64,000 nt of DNA from Caenispirillum salinarum_A. Lineage in GTDB: Bacteria; Pseudomonadota; Alphaproteobacteria; Rhodospirillales; Rhodospirillaceae. The notes beneath the pieces were generated by a model. That model was not told the DNA's origin and did not search any database. It worked only from the letters and a program-made list of their open reading frames with translations. How positions within the stretch are numbered: position 1 is the first letter of the stretch; every line of letters starts with the position of its first letter. The translations under genes and the position numbers were made by a program. Where the stretch lies: the NCBI RefSeq assembly GCF_044803115.1, contig NZ_CP085224.1, positions 1 through 64,000 on the forward strand, in the 5' to 3' direction. This document shows, piece after piece, positions 1 to 10,186 of the stretch.

Positions 1-1482
<1,482 letters not shown>

Positions 1483-1486
1483 GGGG

Positions 1487-1540
1487 GCGGTTTTTTCCGC
1501 GCTGCCCGCCCGGCCGTCCCACTGGATCGCCGGGCGGTTT
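1487..1540 (+). terminator. Candidate dnaA terminator
   Basis: Just after the dnaA stop, a short GCGG-T6-CCGC hairpin (1487-1500) is followed by a 9-bp stem with arms CCGCCCGGC (1506-1514) and GCCGGGCGG (1529-1537) ending in TTT. The stem is clear but the T tract is short, so this is a moderate call. The rest of the 206-base gap before mutL shows nothing recognisable. Confidence 0.45.
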
Positions 1541-1688
1541 CGCGTCCGTGCCCGAGTCGCTTGCTCCCGCGACTCCGCTGGATTACCGTCGGGCTTGAGC
1601 CGGACGCGCCGCCACCCCACAACATCTTGCGTTCGCCTCTGCCGCCGACCGCCCATATCTGGACCGCCGCCGAAAGGGTTCCGTTTCC

Positions 1689-3602
1689 GTGACGCTGCGC
1701 CTGCTGCCGCCCACGCTCATCAACCAGATCGCCGCCGGCGAGGTGGTGGAGCGTCCGGCCTCGGCCGTGAAGGAACTGGTGGAAAACGCCGTTGACGCCG
1801 GCGCCACCCGCGTCGACGTCACCCTGTCGGAAGGCGGCCGGGCGCTCATCGCCGTGCAGGACGACGGCCGGGGCATGACGCCCGACGACCTGGCGCTGGC
1901 GGTGGAGCGCCACGCCACCTCCAAGCTGCCCAGCGAGGACCTGTTCGACATCGGGTTCCTGGGCTTCCGGGGCGAGGCGCTGCCCTCCATCGGCTCGGTC
2001 GCGCGCATGACGCTGACCAGCCGCACCCAGGACGCCGACAGCGCCTGGCGCATCCAGGTGGAAGGCGGCGTGAAGTCCGCGCCCGAGCCCGCCGCCGGCC
2101 AGCGCGGCACGCGGGTGGAGGTGCGCGACCTGTTCTACGCGACGCCCGCCCGGCTCAAGTTCCTGAAGGCGCCGCGCACGGAAACCCAGCACGCCGCCGA
2201 CGTCATCAACCGGCTGGGCATGGCGCACCCGGAGGTCGCGTTCACCCTGACCGACGGCACCCGCAGCGTCGTCAAGCTGGGCGCGACCCAGGGCGACCTG
2301 TTCCGGCGGCGGCTGGACCGGCTGTCGGCGGTGATCGGGCGGGATTTCTTCGACAACGCCCTGCCCGTGGACGCCGCGCGCGAGGGCCTGCGCCTGACCG
2401 GCCACATCGGCCTGCCCACCTTCAACCGGGGCAACGCGCAACAGCAGTACCTGTTCGTCAACGGCCGTCCGGTGAAGGACCGCCTGCTGACCGGCGCCGT
2501 GCGCGGGGCCTATGCGGACTTTCTGGCGAGCGATCGTCACGCCATCCTGGCGCTGTACCTGGAGGTGCCGCCGCGCGACGTGGACGTGAACGTCCACCCC
2601 GCCAAGGCAGAGGTGCGGTTCCGCGACCAGCAGCTGGTGCGCGGGCTGATCGTCTCTGCCCTGCGTCACGCGCTTGCCGAGGCCGGGCACCGGGCGTCGA
2701 CCACCGTCTCGATCGGCGCGCTGGGGGCGGCGCGGCCGGAGGGTCAGCCGCAACGCCCGGCCCTGCCTCTCGGCCGCTCCGGCGGGCAGTCCGCCTGGAG
2801 TTGGACGCCGCCGCCGCGCCCGACGCAGGACCAGGTGGACGCCGCCTATGCCGCCCAGGCGCCGCAGGCCGGCTACGGCGGCCTGTACGAGCAGCCCACC
2901 CGCCTGCCCAATCTGTCGGCCCCGCCGCAGGCCCGCAGCGTCGAGTCGCCGCCCGATGCGCCGTCCTTCGCCGAGGCCATGGCCGCCGTCGACCTGGAGT
3001 CGCCGCCGCCGGCCGCGTCCGAGCACCCGCTGGGCGTGGCACGGGCGCAGCTGCACGCCACCTACATCGTCGCCCAGACGGCCGACGGCATCGTCATCGT
3101 CGACCAGCACGCCGCGCACGAACGGCTGGTCTACGAGCGCATGAAACAGGCCATGGATGCCGGCGGAGTCGCCCGGCAGATGCTGCTGCTGCCCGAGGTG
3201 GTGGAGCTGGAGGAGGCCGCCGCCGACCGCGTCATTGCACGGGCGGAGGAACTGGGGCAACTGGGCCTGGTGCTGGAGGGATTCGGCCCCGGCACCATCC
3301 TGGTGCGCGAGGTTCCGGCGCTGCTGGGCGACTGCGACGTGAGGGGGCTGATCGAGGATCTGGCCGACGAACTGGCCGAACTGGGCGAGGCGCTCGCACT
3401 GAAGGATCGTCTGGCCGACGTCTGTGGTACCATGGCCTGCCACGGCAGCGTGCGTTCGGGGCGGCTGCTCAACGCCGAGGAGATGAACGCCCTGCTGCGG
3501 CAGATGGAGGCGACGCCCCACTCGGGCCAATGCAACCACGGCCGCCCGACCTATGTGGAGCTGAAGCTGAAGGACATCGAGCGCCTGTTCGGACGCCGCT
3601 GA
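1689..3602 (+). CDS. mutL: DNA mismatch repair protein MutL
   Basis: MutL links mismatch recognition by MutS to strand removal. The 637-residue protein has the GHKL ATPase motifs at its N-terminus (ENAVDAGA, DDGRGM, FLGFRGEALPSI), a long Pro/Ala-rich linker (about 345-450) and a C-terminal dimerisation domain. At 472-483 it carries DQHAAHERLVYE, which fits the DQHA-x2-E-x4-E endonuclease motif, together with ACHGS and GQCNHGRPT near the end. This is the nicking type of MutL found in bacteria without MutH. The GTG start gives a normal N-terminus (TLRLLPPTLINQIAAGEVV); AAGGG lies about 11 bases upstream, a weak ribosome site. Confidence 0.97.
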   Translation: MTLRLLPPTLINQIAAGEVVERPASAVKELVENAVDAGATRVDVTLSEGGRALIAVQDDGRGMTPDDLALAVERHATSKLPSEDLFDIGFLGFRGEALPSIGSVARMTLTSRTQDADSAWRIQVEGGVKSAPEPAAGQRGTRVEVRDLFYATPARLKFLKAPRTETQHAADVINRLGMAHPEVAFTLTDGTRSVVKLGATQGDLFRRRLDRLSAVIGRDFFDNALPVDAAREGLRLTGHIGLPTFNRGNAQQQYLFVNGRPVKDRLLTGAVRGAYADFLASDRHAILALYLEVPPRDVDVNVHPAKAEVRFRDQQLVRGLIVSALRHALAEAGHRASTTVSIGALGAARPEGQPQRPALPLGRSGGQSAWSWTPPPRPTQDQVDAAYAAQAPQAGYGGLYEQPTRLPNLSAPPQARSVESPPDAPSFAEAMAAVDLESPPPAASEHPLGVARAQLHATYIVAQTADGIVIVDQHAAHERLVYERMKQAMDAGGVARQMLLLPEVVELEEAAADRVIARAEELGQLGLVLEGFGPGTILVREVPALLGDCDVRGLIEDLADELAELGEALALKDRLADVCGTMACHGSVRSGRLLNAEEMNALLRQMEATPHSGQCNHGRPTYVELKLKDIERLFGRR

Positions 3603-3641
3603 GGGGATCGGCGGCGCCCCGGGCGAGGGGGAGACAAGGGA

Positions 3642-4130
3642 ATGACACCGGCCACGCGCGCGGCGGCCATCCTGCTGCTCGGCGCCGGCATGGGTCTGGC
3701 GCCGCCCGGCCCGGCCCGCGCCGCCGAACCGGACTACGCCATGCTCGACGCCATGGCCGAGCAGGCCTTCCTGTGCGAGCAGGCATCGGAGAAGGAATAC
3801 TGGTCCGGCGTGCCGCGCCGCATGATGGCGGCGCTGGAAATCCGGCTCGCCTGCCTGGAAGAAATCGCCGCCACGCTGGCCGACGAGTTCTATCCGCCCG
3901 ATGCCTTCGGCCCCGGCGGCATGAAGGCGCGCCTGGGCGATCTGCAGGCGCAGACCGGCCGCCTGTTCGGCGCCATCCACACGCACCCCCTGCCCTGCGC
4001 CACCGGCACGGACGCCTGCGGCCCGATCTACGAGGTCTGGGCGCGCGAGAACACCGTCGCCGCCGTGCGCGACGCCGTCGATGCCATGATCGACCGCCTG
4101 AAGGACCAGAGCCCGCTGCACACCCAGTGA
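3642..4130 (+). CDS. Putative secreted protein of unknown function
   Basis: I do not recognise this 162-residue protein. It begins with a short positive region and a hydrophobic stretch ending GPARAAEP, a likely signal peptide cleaved near residue 28, so the mature form is probably periplasmic. The rest is mostly helical and charged, with four cysteines in the mature part (in FLCEQ, LACLEE, LPCATG and DACGP) that could form two disulfides. It lies 39 bases after mutL on the same strand, with GAGGGGGAGAC upstream of the ATG as a plausible ribosome site. Codon use matches its neighbours. Confidence 0.75.
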   Translation: MTPATRAAAILLLGAGMGLAPPGPARAAEPDYAMLDAMAEQAFLCEQASEKEYWSGVPRRMMAALEIRLACLEEIAATLADEFYPPDAFGPGGMKARLGDLQAQTGRLFGAIHTHPLPCATGTDACGPIYEVWARENTVAAVRDAVDAMIDRLKDQSPLHTQ

Positions 4131-4213
4131 GGCTGTGGTAATTTGGTGCCTTCCACGCGCCGCGTCCGCTCCGCCCGCTCCGCCCTTTTCCTCCAGACCC
4201 GCAGGGTTGCCGC

Positions 4214-4984
4214 GTGATCCAGGAACTGCTCACCCATTGGATGACGCCTTGTCCGCGCCCCATCCGACGCCTGGGCTACCTGCACGACCTGATCGCCGTG
4301 CGCGCCCGCCATCGCCGCTGCCGCGATGCCTGGGCGCCGCACCTGGCGGCCACGCGCGAGCGGGTGGCGGCGGCGGCGGAGGCGGCACCGGGCCGCGATC
4401 TGGCCGTCGTACTGGGTGCGGGGCTTCTGCTGGACGTGCCGCTGGATGTCCTGGCGGCGGCCTTCCGCCGGGTGGTGCTGGTGGACGTGTGCTGGCTGGG
4501 AGAAACGCGACGCGCGGTGCGGCGCTTCGGCAACGTCGACCTGCTGGACCACGACGTCACCGGCCTTGCCGCCGCCTGCCAGGACACCACGTCCATTCCC
4601 GCCGTGCCGCGCGGCAGCATTCCCTACCTGCGCGACGCCGACCTCGTCTGTTCGCTCAACTGCCTGAGCCAGTTGCCGCTCAACCCGCGGCTGGCGCTGG
4701 AGTCGCTGCCCGGCGTCTCGGCCGATCGCCTGGACCGCTTCAGCCGCGCCGTCGTCGCCGCGCATGTGGAGGCCCTGGCCGACGCGCCGGGGCTGGCCCT
4801 GCTGGTCGCCGACACGACGGCGGAACGGGTGCTCAAGAGCACGGGCGATGCGCTCTCCCGCGACCTTCTGTTCGGCCACCCCCACCCGGACGGCGGCGAT
4901 ACGTGGTGGTGGGACATCGCCCCGGCACCCGAGGAGGACCGCCGCTACGACCTGCGTCACAAGGTGGTGGCGGGGCTGGTGTAG
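4214..4984 (+). CDS. Hypothetical protein, Rossmann-like, possibly a methyltransferase relative
   Basis: The product has 256 residues and a GTG start. I cannot assign a family with certainty. A central stretch (DLAVVLGAGLLLDVP, then VVLVDVCWLGE) has a beta-strand, Gly-rich turn, helix, and acidic-ended strand resembling motifs I and II of SAM-binding methyltransferases; a later segment contains DADLVCSLNCLSQLP, where a methyltransferase would have its motif IV strand. No signal peptide or membrane segment is visible, so it is probably cytoplasmic. It converges on the ABC permease gene with only 3 bases between stops. Confidence 0.65.
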   Translation: MIQELLTHWMTPCPRPIRRLGYLHDLIAVRARHRRCRDAWAPHLAATRERVAAAAEAAPGRDLAVVLGAGLLLDVPLDVLAAAFRRVVLVDVCWLGETRRAVRRFGNVDLLDHDVTGLAAACQDTTSIPAVPRGSIPYLRDADLVCSLNCLSQLPLNPRLALESLPGVSADRLDRFSRAVVAAHVEALADAPGLALLVADTTAERVLKSTGDALSRDLLFGHPHPDGGDTWWWDIAPAPEEDRRYDLRHKVVAGLV

Positions 4985-4987
4985 GGG

Positions 4988-5869
4988 CTACTCCCCCACG
5001 TCCAGCAGCAGGCCCAGCTTCCGCGCCGTGGTGAAGGTGCGCAGGAAGACCGCCGTCGCGATGCCCAGGTACAGCACGTTCAAGGCCACCGCGCCGCCGA
5101 ACAGGTCCCAGCGGAAAACGCCGTCGAACAGCACCGCGCGCATGCCCTCGAACACATAGGCCGGCGTCATGGACCAGGCGACCGGCTGCAGCCAGCCCGG
5201 CAGGGCATCGATGGGATAATAGATGCCGCTCAACGGCCCGAAGGCGAAGATCGCGACCCACGCCAGGCTCTCCGCCCCCAGGCCGAAGCGCAGGATCATG
5301 GCGCTGACCAGCAGGCCGATCACCCAGCCGAACACCAGCAGGTTGGCGAAGAAGGTCACCAGCGGCAGGCCAAGGCCGTAGATGTTGAACTCGTAGAAGA
5401 CGATCGCCAGCAGCGTCGCCGGCACGATGCCGACGACGGTGCGGATGAAGCTCATGGTCATGATGCTGGCCACCAGCTCATAGGGCCTGAGCGGACTGAC
5501 GAACAGGTGCCCCAGGTTGCGCGACCACATTTCCTCCATGAAGGAAATGGACAGGCCGAGATTCCCCCGGAACATCACGTCCCACAGCAGAACGCCCGCC
5601 AGCAGCACGCCGAAGGCTTCCGCCACCCAACTGGAGTGGGACACGAAGAAGGTGGTGATGAAGCCCCACAGCACCATCTGCACCGTCGGCCAGTAGGCCA
5701 GTTCCAGCAGACGCGGGACCGAGGATTTCAGCACGTAGGTGTGGCGCAGCACGATGGCGAGCACCCGGCGCGGGGCAAACGCCACCGACTGGGGCGTCTG
5801 GATGGGGCTGAAGCCGCGCTCGGGCGGGTGGCGGACGTCGTGGGGCATGGGATGGCGGTCCTTGCTCAT
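4988..5869 (-). CDS. ABC-2 type transporter permease
   Basis: This 293-residue integral membrane protein is the permease partner of the ATPase encoded just upstream; the two genes overlap by 4 bases (ATGA), implying translational coupling and one complex. After a cytoplasmic N-terminus of about 50 residues there are six hydrophobic segments, including LVTFFANLLVFGWVIGLLVSA and VAIFAFGPLSGIYYPIDALP, the latter typical of ABC-2 exporters. The cargo cannot be told from sequence; such two-gene exporters move drugs, lipids or polysaccharides out of the cytoplasm. No substrate-binding protein is nearby, in keeping with export. Confidence 0.88.
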   Translation of the reverse strand: MSKDRHPMPHDVRHPPERGFSPIQTPQSVAFAPRRVLAIVLRHTYVLKSSVPRLLELAYWPTVQMVLWGFITTFFVSHSSWVAEAFGVLLAGVLLWDVMFRGNLGLSISFMEEMWSRNLGHLFVSPLRPYELVASIMTMSFIRTVVGIVPATLLAIVFYEFNIYGLGLPLVTFFANLLVFGWVIGLLVSAMILRFGLGAESLAWVAIFAFGPLSGIYYPIDALPGWLQPVAWSMTPAYVFEGMRAVLFDGVFRWDLFGGAVALNVLYLGIATAVFLRTFTTARKLGLLLDVGE

Positions 5870-6735
5870 TCCGACAGGCTCTCGGGGCCGCTGCCGCCGC
5901 CGGGCAGTTCCGGGTCGCGGTCGGGGCGTGCGGCGCGCGGCGGGCCCTCGCCCTCCAGCGGGCGTGTCCGGTCGCGGGCGATGTCGAGGAACACGTCCTC
6001 CAGCGTGCCCCGGCCGTAGCGCGCCAGCAGGTCCGCCGGCGCGCCCCGGTCATGCACGCGCCCGGCCTTCATGATCAGCACGTCGTCGCACAGGCGCTCC
6101 ACCTCCTGCATGTTGTGGCTGGCGAGGAACAGCGTGGCGCCGGTGCGCCGCTGATAGGCCGACAGGTAGCCGCGAATCCAGTCGCCGGTGTCGGGGTCGA
6201 GCGACGCCGTCGGCTCGTCCAGCAGCAGCAGCGCCGGGTCGTTGAGCAGCGCCTTGGCGAGCGCCACCCGCGTCTTCTGCCCCGCCGACAGCTTGCCCGA
6301 CGGACGGTTGAGCAGATGCGCGATATCCAGGTCCTCGGCCAGCTCCGCGATGCGGCCCTTGGGGTCCCGCAGACCGTACAGGTGGCTGTAGACCATCAGG
6401 TTCTGGCGCACCGTCAGCCGGTGCGGCAGGTCGACATAGGGGCTGGAGAAGTTCATGCGCGGCAGCGCCCGGTGCCGCTCCTTCAGCATGTCGAAGCCCA
6501 GCGCCCGGATGCGCCCCTCGCTGGGCAGCAGCAGGCCCAGCAGCATGGAAATGGTGGTGGTCTTCCCCGCGCCGTTGCCGCCCAGAAGGGCGACCGTGCG
6601 CCCCGAGGGAACGGAAAATGTCAGCCCGTCGACGGCGGTGACGGGACCGTACCGTTTGGTCAGCCCCTCCACGGCGATGGCCGGCGGGGCATTCCTGGTA
6701 TCGAGGGCGGCGGATGAAGACTGCGGCTGGCTCAT
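5866..6735 (-). CDS. ABC transporter ATP-binding protein (ABC-2 exporter)
   Basis: This 289-residue nucleotide-binding subunit has Walker A GGNGAGKTT, Walker B LLLLDEPTA followed by SLDPDTGD, and an H-loop in LFLASHN. The signature motif reads LSAGQ instead of the usual LSGGQ, a tolerated change. The C-terminal tail (about 250-289) is Pro/Gly/Arg-rich and probably disordered. It overlaps the permease gene by 4 bases and is the first gene of this minus-strand pair. It energises export by the adjacent permease; the substrate is unknown. Confidence 0.9.
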   Translation of the reverse strand: MSQPQSSSAALDTRNAPPAIAVEGLTKRYGPVTAVDGLTFSVPSGRTVALLGGNGAGKTTTISMLLGLLLPSEGRIRALGFDMLKERHRALPRMNFSSPYVDLPHRLTVRQNLMVYSHLYGLRDPKGRIAELAEDLDIAHLLNRPSGKLSAGQKTRVALAKALLNDPALLLLDEPTASLDPDTGDWIRGYLSAYQRRTGATLFLASHNMQEVERLCDDVLIMKAGRVHDRGAPADLLARYGRGTLEDVFLDIARDRTRPLEGEGPPRAARPDRDPELPGGGSGPESLSE

Positions 6736-6857
6736 GCGCCCGATATGGGCGGCGCGGGCGACGGCGGAAAGGGCCGTTTCGGGTCGTGCGAAGCGGCCTG
6801 TGGGGCCCTTCGGCCACGAAACCGACGGTGCGCGACGGCGACGGCCCCCGAAGGGTG

Positions 6858-6893
6858 GAGGGAAACGAAGGGCTGCCGGCCCCTCGTTCCCTC
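6858..6893 (-). terminator. Candidate terminator of the chemoreceptor gene
   Basis: A long imperfect hairpin with arms GAGGGAAACGAAGGG and CCCCTCGTTCCCTC lies directly downstream of the chemoreceptor stop (minus strand). The stem is strong but the following T tract is poor, so it may act as a 3' end stabiliser. The remaining gap up to 6735 holds the leader of the ABC genes and no further feature I can support. Confidence 0.4.
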
Positions 6894-6900
6894 ATTCCCC

Positions 6901-8382
6901 TCAGGCCGCCGCTTTCTCCCCGGCGTCCTGCGCCGGGCGGACGTGGTCGAGGAAGGCGTCGACCATGGCGCGCAGGCCGTCGGCCTGGGCGGTCAGGCTT
7001 TCCGCCGCCTCGGCCACCTTGGCGGCCTCGCCGCGGGTCAGGTCGGTGGCCGCACTGACCCCGTCGATGCCCTTGGCCGCGGTTTCCGTGTTGCGCGCGG
7101 CTTCCTCGGCGTGGCGGGCGATTTCCTTGGTCGCCGCGCCCTGCTCCTCCACCGCCGCGGCGATGGCGGCGGTGATCTCGTCCATGGAGCCGATGGTGGT
7201 GCCGATGCCGGCGATGGCCTCCACCGCCTCGCGCGTCACCTGCTGGACGCCGGCGATCTGGGCGGCGATGTCCTCGGTCGCCCGCGTGGTCTGGCCGGCC
7301 AGCGCCTTGACCTCGTTGGCGACGACGGCGAAGCCCTTGCCGGCCTCGCCGGCGCGCGCCGCCTCGATTGTGGCGTTGAGCGCCAGCAGGTTGGTCTGGT
7401 CCGCCACGTCCTGGATCAGCTTGACCACGTTGCCGATGCGCAGCGCCGCCTGGTCCAGGTTTTCCACCGTGGCGGACAGGCGCCTGGCTTCCTTGGCGGC
7501 ACCGGTGGCGATCTCCGACGACCGCGACACCTGACGGGTGATCTCGCCGATGGACGCCGCCAGTTCCTCGGCCGAGGCGGCCATGGTCTGCACGTTCATG
7601 GTCGCCTGGCGCGACTCGTCGGCGGCGCTGCGGGAGCGGCCGGCGGTGGTGTCGGCCGTGCCCGACATGGTTTCCGAGCTGTTCTCCAGCGCCCCGGCGG
7701 CGGCGGCCAGTTCCGAGACCGCCCGCGTGACGCGGCGGTCGAAATCGGCCGTCGCCTCGGCCAGGGCAGCGGCGACCTTTTCCTGCTCCTGGCGCAGCGC
7801 GGCCTGCTCGGCCGCCATGGCCTCGGCCTGCGACTCGGCGGCCTTGGCGGCGACCACGGCGGCGTCGGCGCCAAAGAAGGCGCGGCGCAGCTGCTCACAC
7901 AGCCACAGCAGAGCGCCGGCCTGCACGACCACCACGACAGCGTGCAGGACCACGCGGCCGAAGTCCGCCCCGCCGGGGAAGACCAGCGACGGCATGAGGA
8001 AGTTCAGCAGCAGGTGATGCACCGCGGTCACCGCCGCCGTCGTCGCCACGGCGCGCCAGTCGCACCAGACCGCCGCCAGGGCCAGGGCGGCGAAGAAGGT
8101 CATGTGCATGTCCAGCTGCCAGGTGCTGCCGCGCATGCTCCACACCAGCAGGGCCGGCACGCCGGCAAGCGCCACGCCGCTGGCAAGACGCACCGCCAGC
8201 CCGGCCGGGTCGCGATGCCAGGTGAGCGTCACGCCCAGGGCCAGCGCCGCTCCGACCGCCGCCGGCGGCAGCCAGGGCACGCCGTTCAGGCCGGCTGTCA
8301 GGGCCACCACGGGCACCATGATCCAAAAGGCGATGACTAGAAGCGCGGCATAGCGCCGGCGCAGGGTGTCGAGGGCGGTCAC
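6901..8382 (-). CDS. Methyl-accepting chemotaxis protein with integral-membrane sensor
   Basis: The protein is a chemoreceptor-type transducer that would signal to CheA/CheW. The N-terminal 150 or so residues hold about six hydrophobic helices with almost no periplasmic loops, so the sensor is probably the membrane domain itself. The C-terminal half is a coiled-coil signalling domain with the hallmark GKGFAVVANEVKALAGQT. I chose the GTG at 8382 (VTALDTLRRRYA) because GGAGG lies five bases upstream; the longer frame from 8448 adds about 22 residues without support. The product has 493 residues. No che genes are in the window, so it is an orphan receptor. Confidence 0.9.
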   Translation of the reverse strand: MTALDTLRRRYAALLVIAFWIMVPVVALTAGLNGVPWLPPAAVGAALALGVTLTWHRDPAGLAVRLASGVALAGVPALLVWSMRGSTWQLDMHMTFFAALALAAVWCDWRAVATTAAVTAVHHLLLNFLMPSLVFPGGADFGRVVLHAVVVVVQAGALLWLCEQLRRAFFGADAAVVAAKAAESQAEAMAAEQAALRQEQEKVAAALAEATADFDRRVTRAVSELAAAAGALENSSETMSGTADTTAGRSRSAADESRQATMNVQTMAASAEELAASIGEITRQVSRSSEIATGAAKEARRLSATVENLDQAALRIGNVVKLIQDVADQTNLLALNATIEAARAGEAGKGFAVVANEVKALAGQTTRATEDIAAQIAGVQQVTREAVEAIAGIGTTIGSMDEITAAIAAAVEEQGAATKEIARHAEEAARNTETAAKGIDGVSAATDLTRGEAAKVAEAAESLTAQADGLRAMVDAFLDHVRPAQDAGEKAAA

Positions 8383-8434
8383 GGGAGCCTCCGTAGCGCG
8401 GAAACGGGAAGAAGAACGAGGTGCGGCAGGGCCG

Positions 8435-8809
8435 TCAGGACAGGCCATCCGGCAGCGTCACGCCGCATCCGGCCAGCCCCTGCGGGTCGAGCAGGATCCA
8501 TGCGCCCGCCGCCGACAAGCGGTCGCGCAGGCCGGTGTCGGCGGGATCACGCGGCGCGGCCACCACCAGGCCATCCACGCCCGTGCCGCCGACCAGGCGT
8601 CCGCCGGCCGCCTCCACCACCGCCACGGCGGCGGGAAAATCGGCCGCCAGCACCGCCACCGGCCCCGTCTCCCGCGGCCACAGACCGGCGACGAAGACCC
8701 CCAGCACGCTGACGACAAGCAGCGCCGCCGCCGGCATCAGGCTGCCGACAGTCGACAAGGCGTCCGGGCGGGACGATGACGGTGTGGGTGAGGCGAAGGG
8801 TCTGGGCAC
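8435..8809 (-). CDS. Small single-span membrane protein of unknown function
   Basis: The 124-residue product starts at a GTG. Residues about 25-43 (PAAALLVVSVLGVFVAGLW) form one membrane helix; the remaining 80 residues are a small soluble domain with AGGRLVGGTGVDGLVVAAP and a Cys near the end (LAGCGV). It is predicted to be an inner-membrane protein with its C-terminal domain on one side. It lies 52 bases upstream of the chemoreceptor on the same strand and could be co-transcribed with it. I do not recognise a named family. Confidence 0.65.
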   Translation of the reverse strand: MPRPFASPTPSSSRPDALSTVGSLMPAAALLVVSVLGVFVAGLWPRETGPVAVLAADFPAAVAVVEAAGGRLVGGTGVDGLVVAAPRDPADTGLRDRLSAAGAWILLDPQGLAGCGVTLPDGLS

Positions 8810-8840
8810 GCGACGGGTCCGGCAGGGTCGATGCGATATT

Positions 8841-8867
8841 CTGGCGTATGTGCACCTCTTACGCCAG
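8841..8867. repeat. Perfect 8-bp inverted repeat in the gap after the EAL-like genes
   Basis: The arms are CTGGCGTA (8841-8848) and TACGCCAG (8860-8867), separated by 11 bases. The element lies between the end of the EAL-like operon and the start of the small membrane protein gene. There is no T tract on either side, so it may be an operator or an mRNA hairpin instead of a terminator. Confidence 0.4.
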
Positions 8868-8905
8868 CAGTACCCGACCGGATCATTGGGACATTTTTTG
8901 TGGCG

Positions 8906-10186
8906 TCAAAACGCCGCCCGCTCGCGCATCCAGGTGTCGATGATGCGCCCCTGGTAGAGCGTGATGTCGTTTTCCTGCCCGAAGGCGACGGCGTCCTCGC
9001 TGTCGCAGCGGGCGAGCACCAGCTTGCCGGGCGGCAGGGCCTCCATGGCCTCGCGCACCGGCTTGCCCTCGGGCCCGTCCAGCACCGACGGCAGGTCCGC
9101 GGACCAGTTCAGCTTGACCATCTCCGCCCCCAGGCGCCGGGCGCTGACGTAGGGCAGCGAGCGCCACGTCAGGCCGTCCAGGCAGACGCGGTAGCCGCGC
9201 TGGCGCACGAAGTCGCGCGCAAACGTGAAGGCGCCCAGGTCGGCAAAGATGTCCTCGGGCCGAAGCTCGATCACCACGGTGCCGTGGCTGCCCGCGGCCA
9301 TGTTGTCGTCGAACGCCAGGAACTCGTCGGAGAGGATGGAGGCGACATTGAGGTTGATGGAGAAACCCTTGACCAATGTCGCATCGTCGCGGTGGGTCAA
9401 CATGGCGAGCACCCGGCGGTCCAGCGTCTGGGTCAGGCGCTGGAACAGCCAGGGGTTGGACGCCAGGTCGACGCGCGGCAGCAGGGTCTCGCGCAGGTCC
9501 GCAATGGACACGAAGACCTCGGTGAACATGGGCTCGGGCTTGCCCTCGGCCACCATGACGCACACCGACTGGCGGCGGATGTGGCTGGAAAGGTTGGCGT
9601 TGACCAGCATGCTCTCGATGCGGCCCAGCATTCCGGGCGTCAGCGGCTCGCCCCGCGGCTGGCGCGCGGCGGTGCGGAAGCGGGGCACGCCGTCGCCGCC
9701 ACCGCGGGCCTCGGCGCCCGGACCCGACGCCGCCCCCGCCGCGGCGCCGCTTACGACCCGGTCCTCGGTCTCGGCGATCAGCGCCTCGTAGTCGCGGACG
9801 AAGGGACGGTAGACCACCAGGTCGCGATCCTCGGCCAGCGGATCGCCGCCCAGCACGAAGCGCAGCCGGACCAGCGCGGCCTGCACTGCCTGGGCCGAGG
9901 CCTCGTCGAACAGCACCATGAGCGTCCAGTCGCGCATCCAGTACAGCCGCGCTCCGGCGCCCACGGCGGCGGCGAAAGCGTCCGCGATCTCGCGCGCCTT
10001 CGCCTCGGTGCGGTTCATGGGGTCCATGCGCGACAGCCCGACCTCGGCCACCGTCTTGCCGGGCGCCTTGCCGTCGGCTGAGCGCAGGTCGCGAAGCAGC
10101 TTGGCCTCCTGGCTGACGCCCAGGGGATGCTCGCGCCCCGGCCGTGCCGACCTGGAGGAGGAGGAGGAGGAAAGGGTGTCGCTCAC
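8906..10186 (-). CDS. Degenerate EAL-domain-like protein (second of a coupled pair)
   Basis: The 426-residue protein has no signal peptide or membrane helix. Its C-terminal 230 residues follow the EAL phosphodiesterase fold order: GFSINLNVASIL where EAL has its Asn strand, VVIELRPEDIFADL for the LEITE strand, GYRVCLDGLTWRSL for the DDFGTG loop, VKLNWS for KIDRS, and LARCDSEDAV...LYQGRIID for AEGVET...QGY. Every catalytic or metal-binding acidic residue of real EAL enzymes appears changed, so cyclic-di-GMP hydrolysis is unlikely. The GTG start overlaps the stop of the upstream paralogue (GTGA); a longer open frame continuing upstream is not coding. Its N-terminus is Ser/Arg-rich. Confidence 0.75.
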   Translation of the reverse strand: MSDTLSSSSSSRSARPGREHPLGVSQEAKLLRDLRSADGKAPGKTVAEVGLSRMDPMNRTEAKAREIADAFAAAVGAGARLYWMRDWTLMVLFDEASAQAVQAALVRLRFVLGGDPLAEDRDLVVYRPFVRDYEALIAETEDRVVSGAAAGAASGPGAEARGGGDGVPRFRTAARQPRGEPLTPGMLGRIESMLVNANLSSHIRRQSVCVMVAEGKPEPMFTEVFVSIADLRETLLPRVDLASNPWLFQRLTQTLDRRVLAMLTHRDDATLVKGFSINLNVASILSDEFLAFDDNMAAGSHGTVVIELRPEDIFADLGAFTFARDFVRQRGYRVCLDGLTWRSLPYVSARRLGAEMVKLNWSADLPSVLDGPEGKPVREAMEALPPGKLVLARCDSEDAVAFGQENDITLYQGRIIDTWMRERAAF

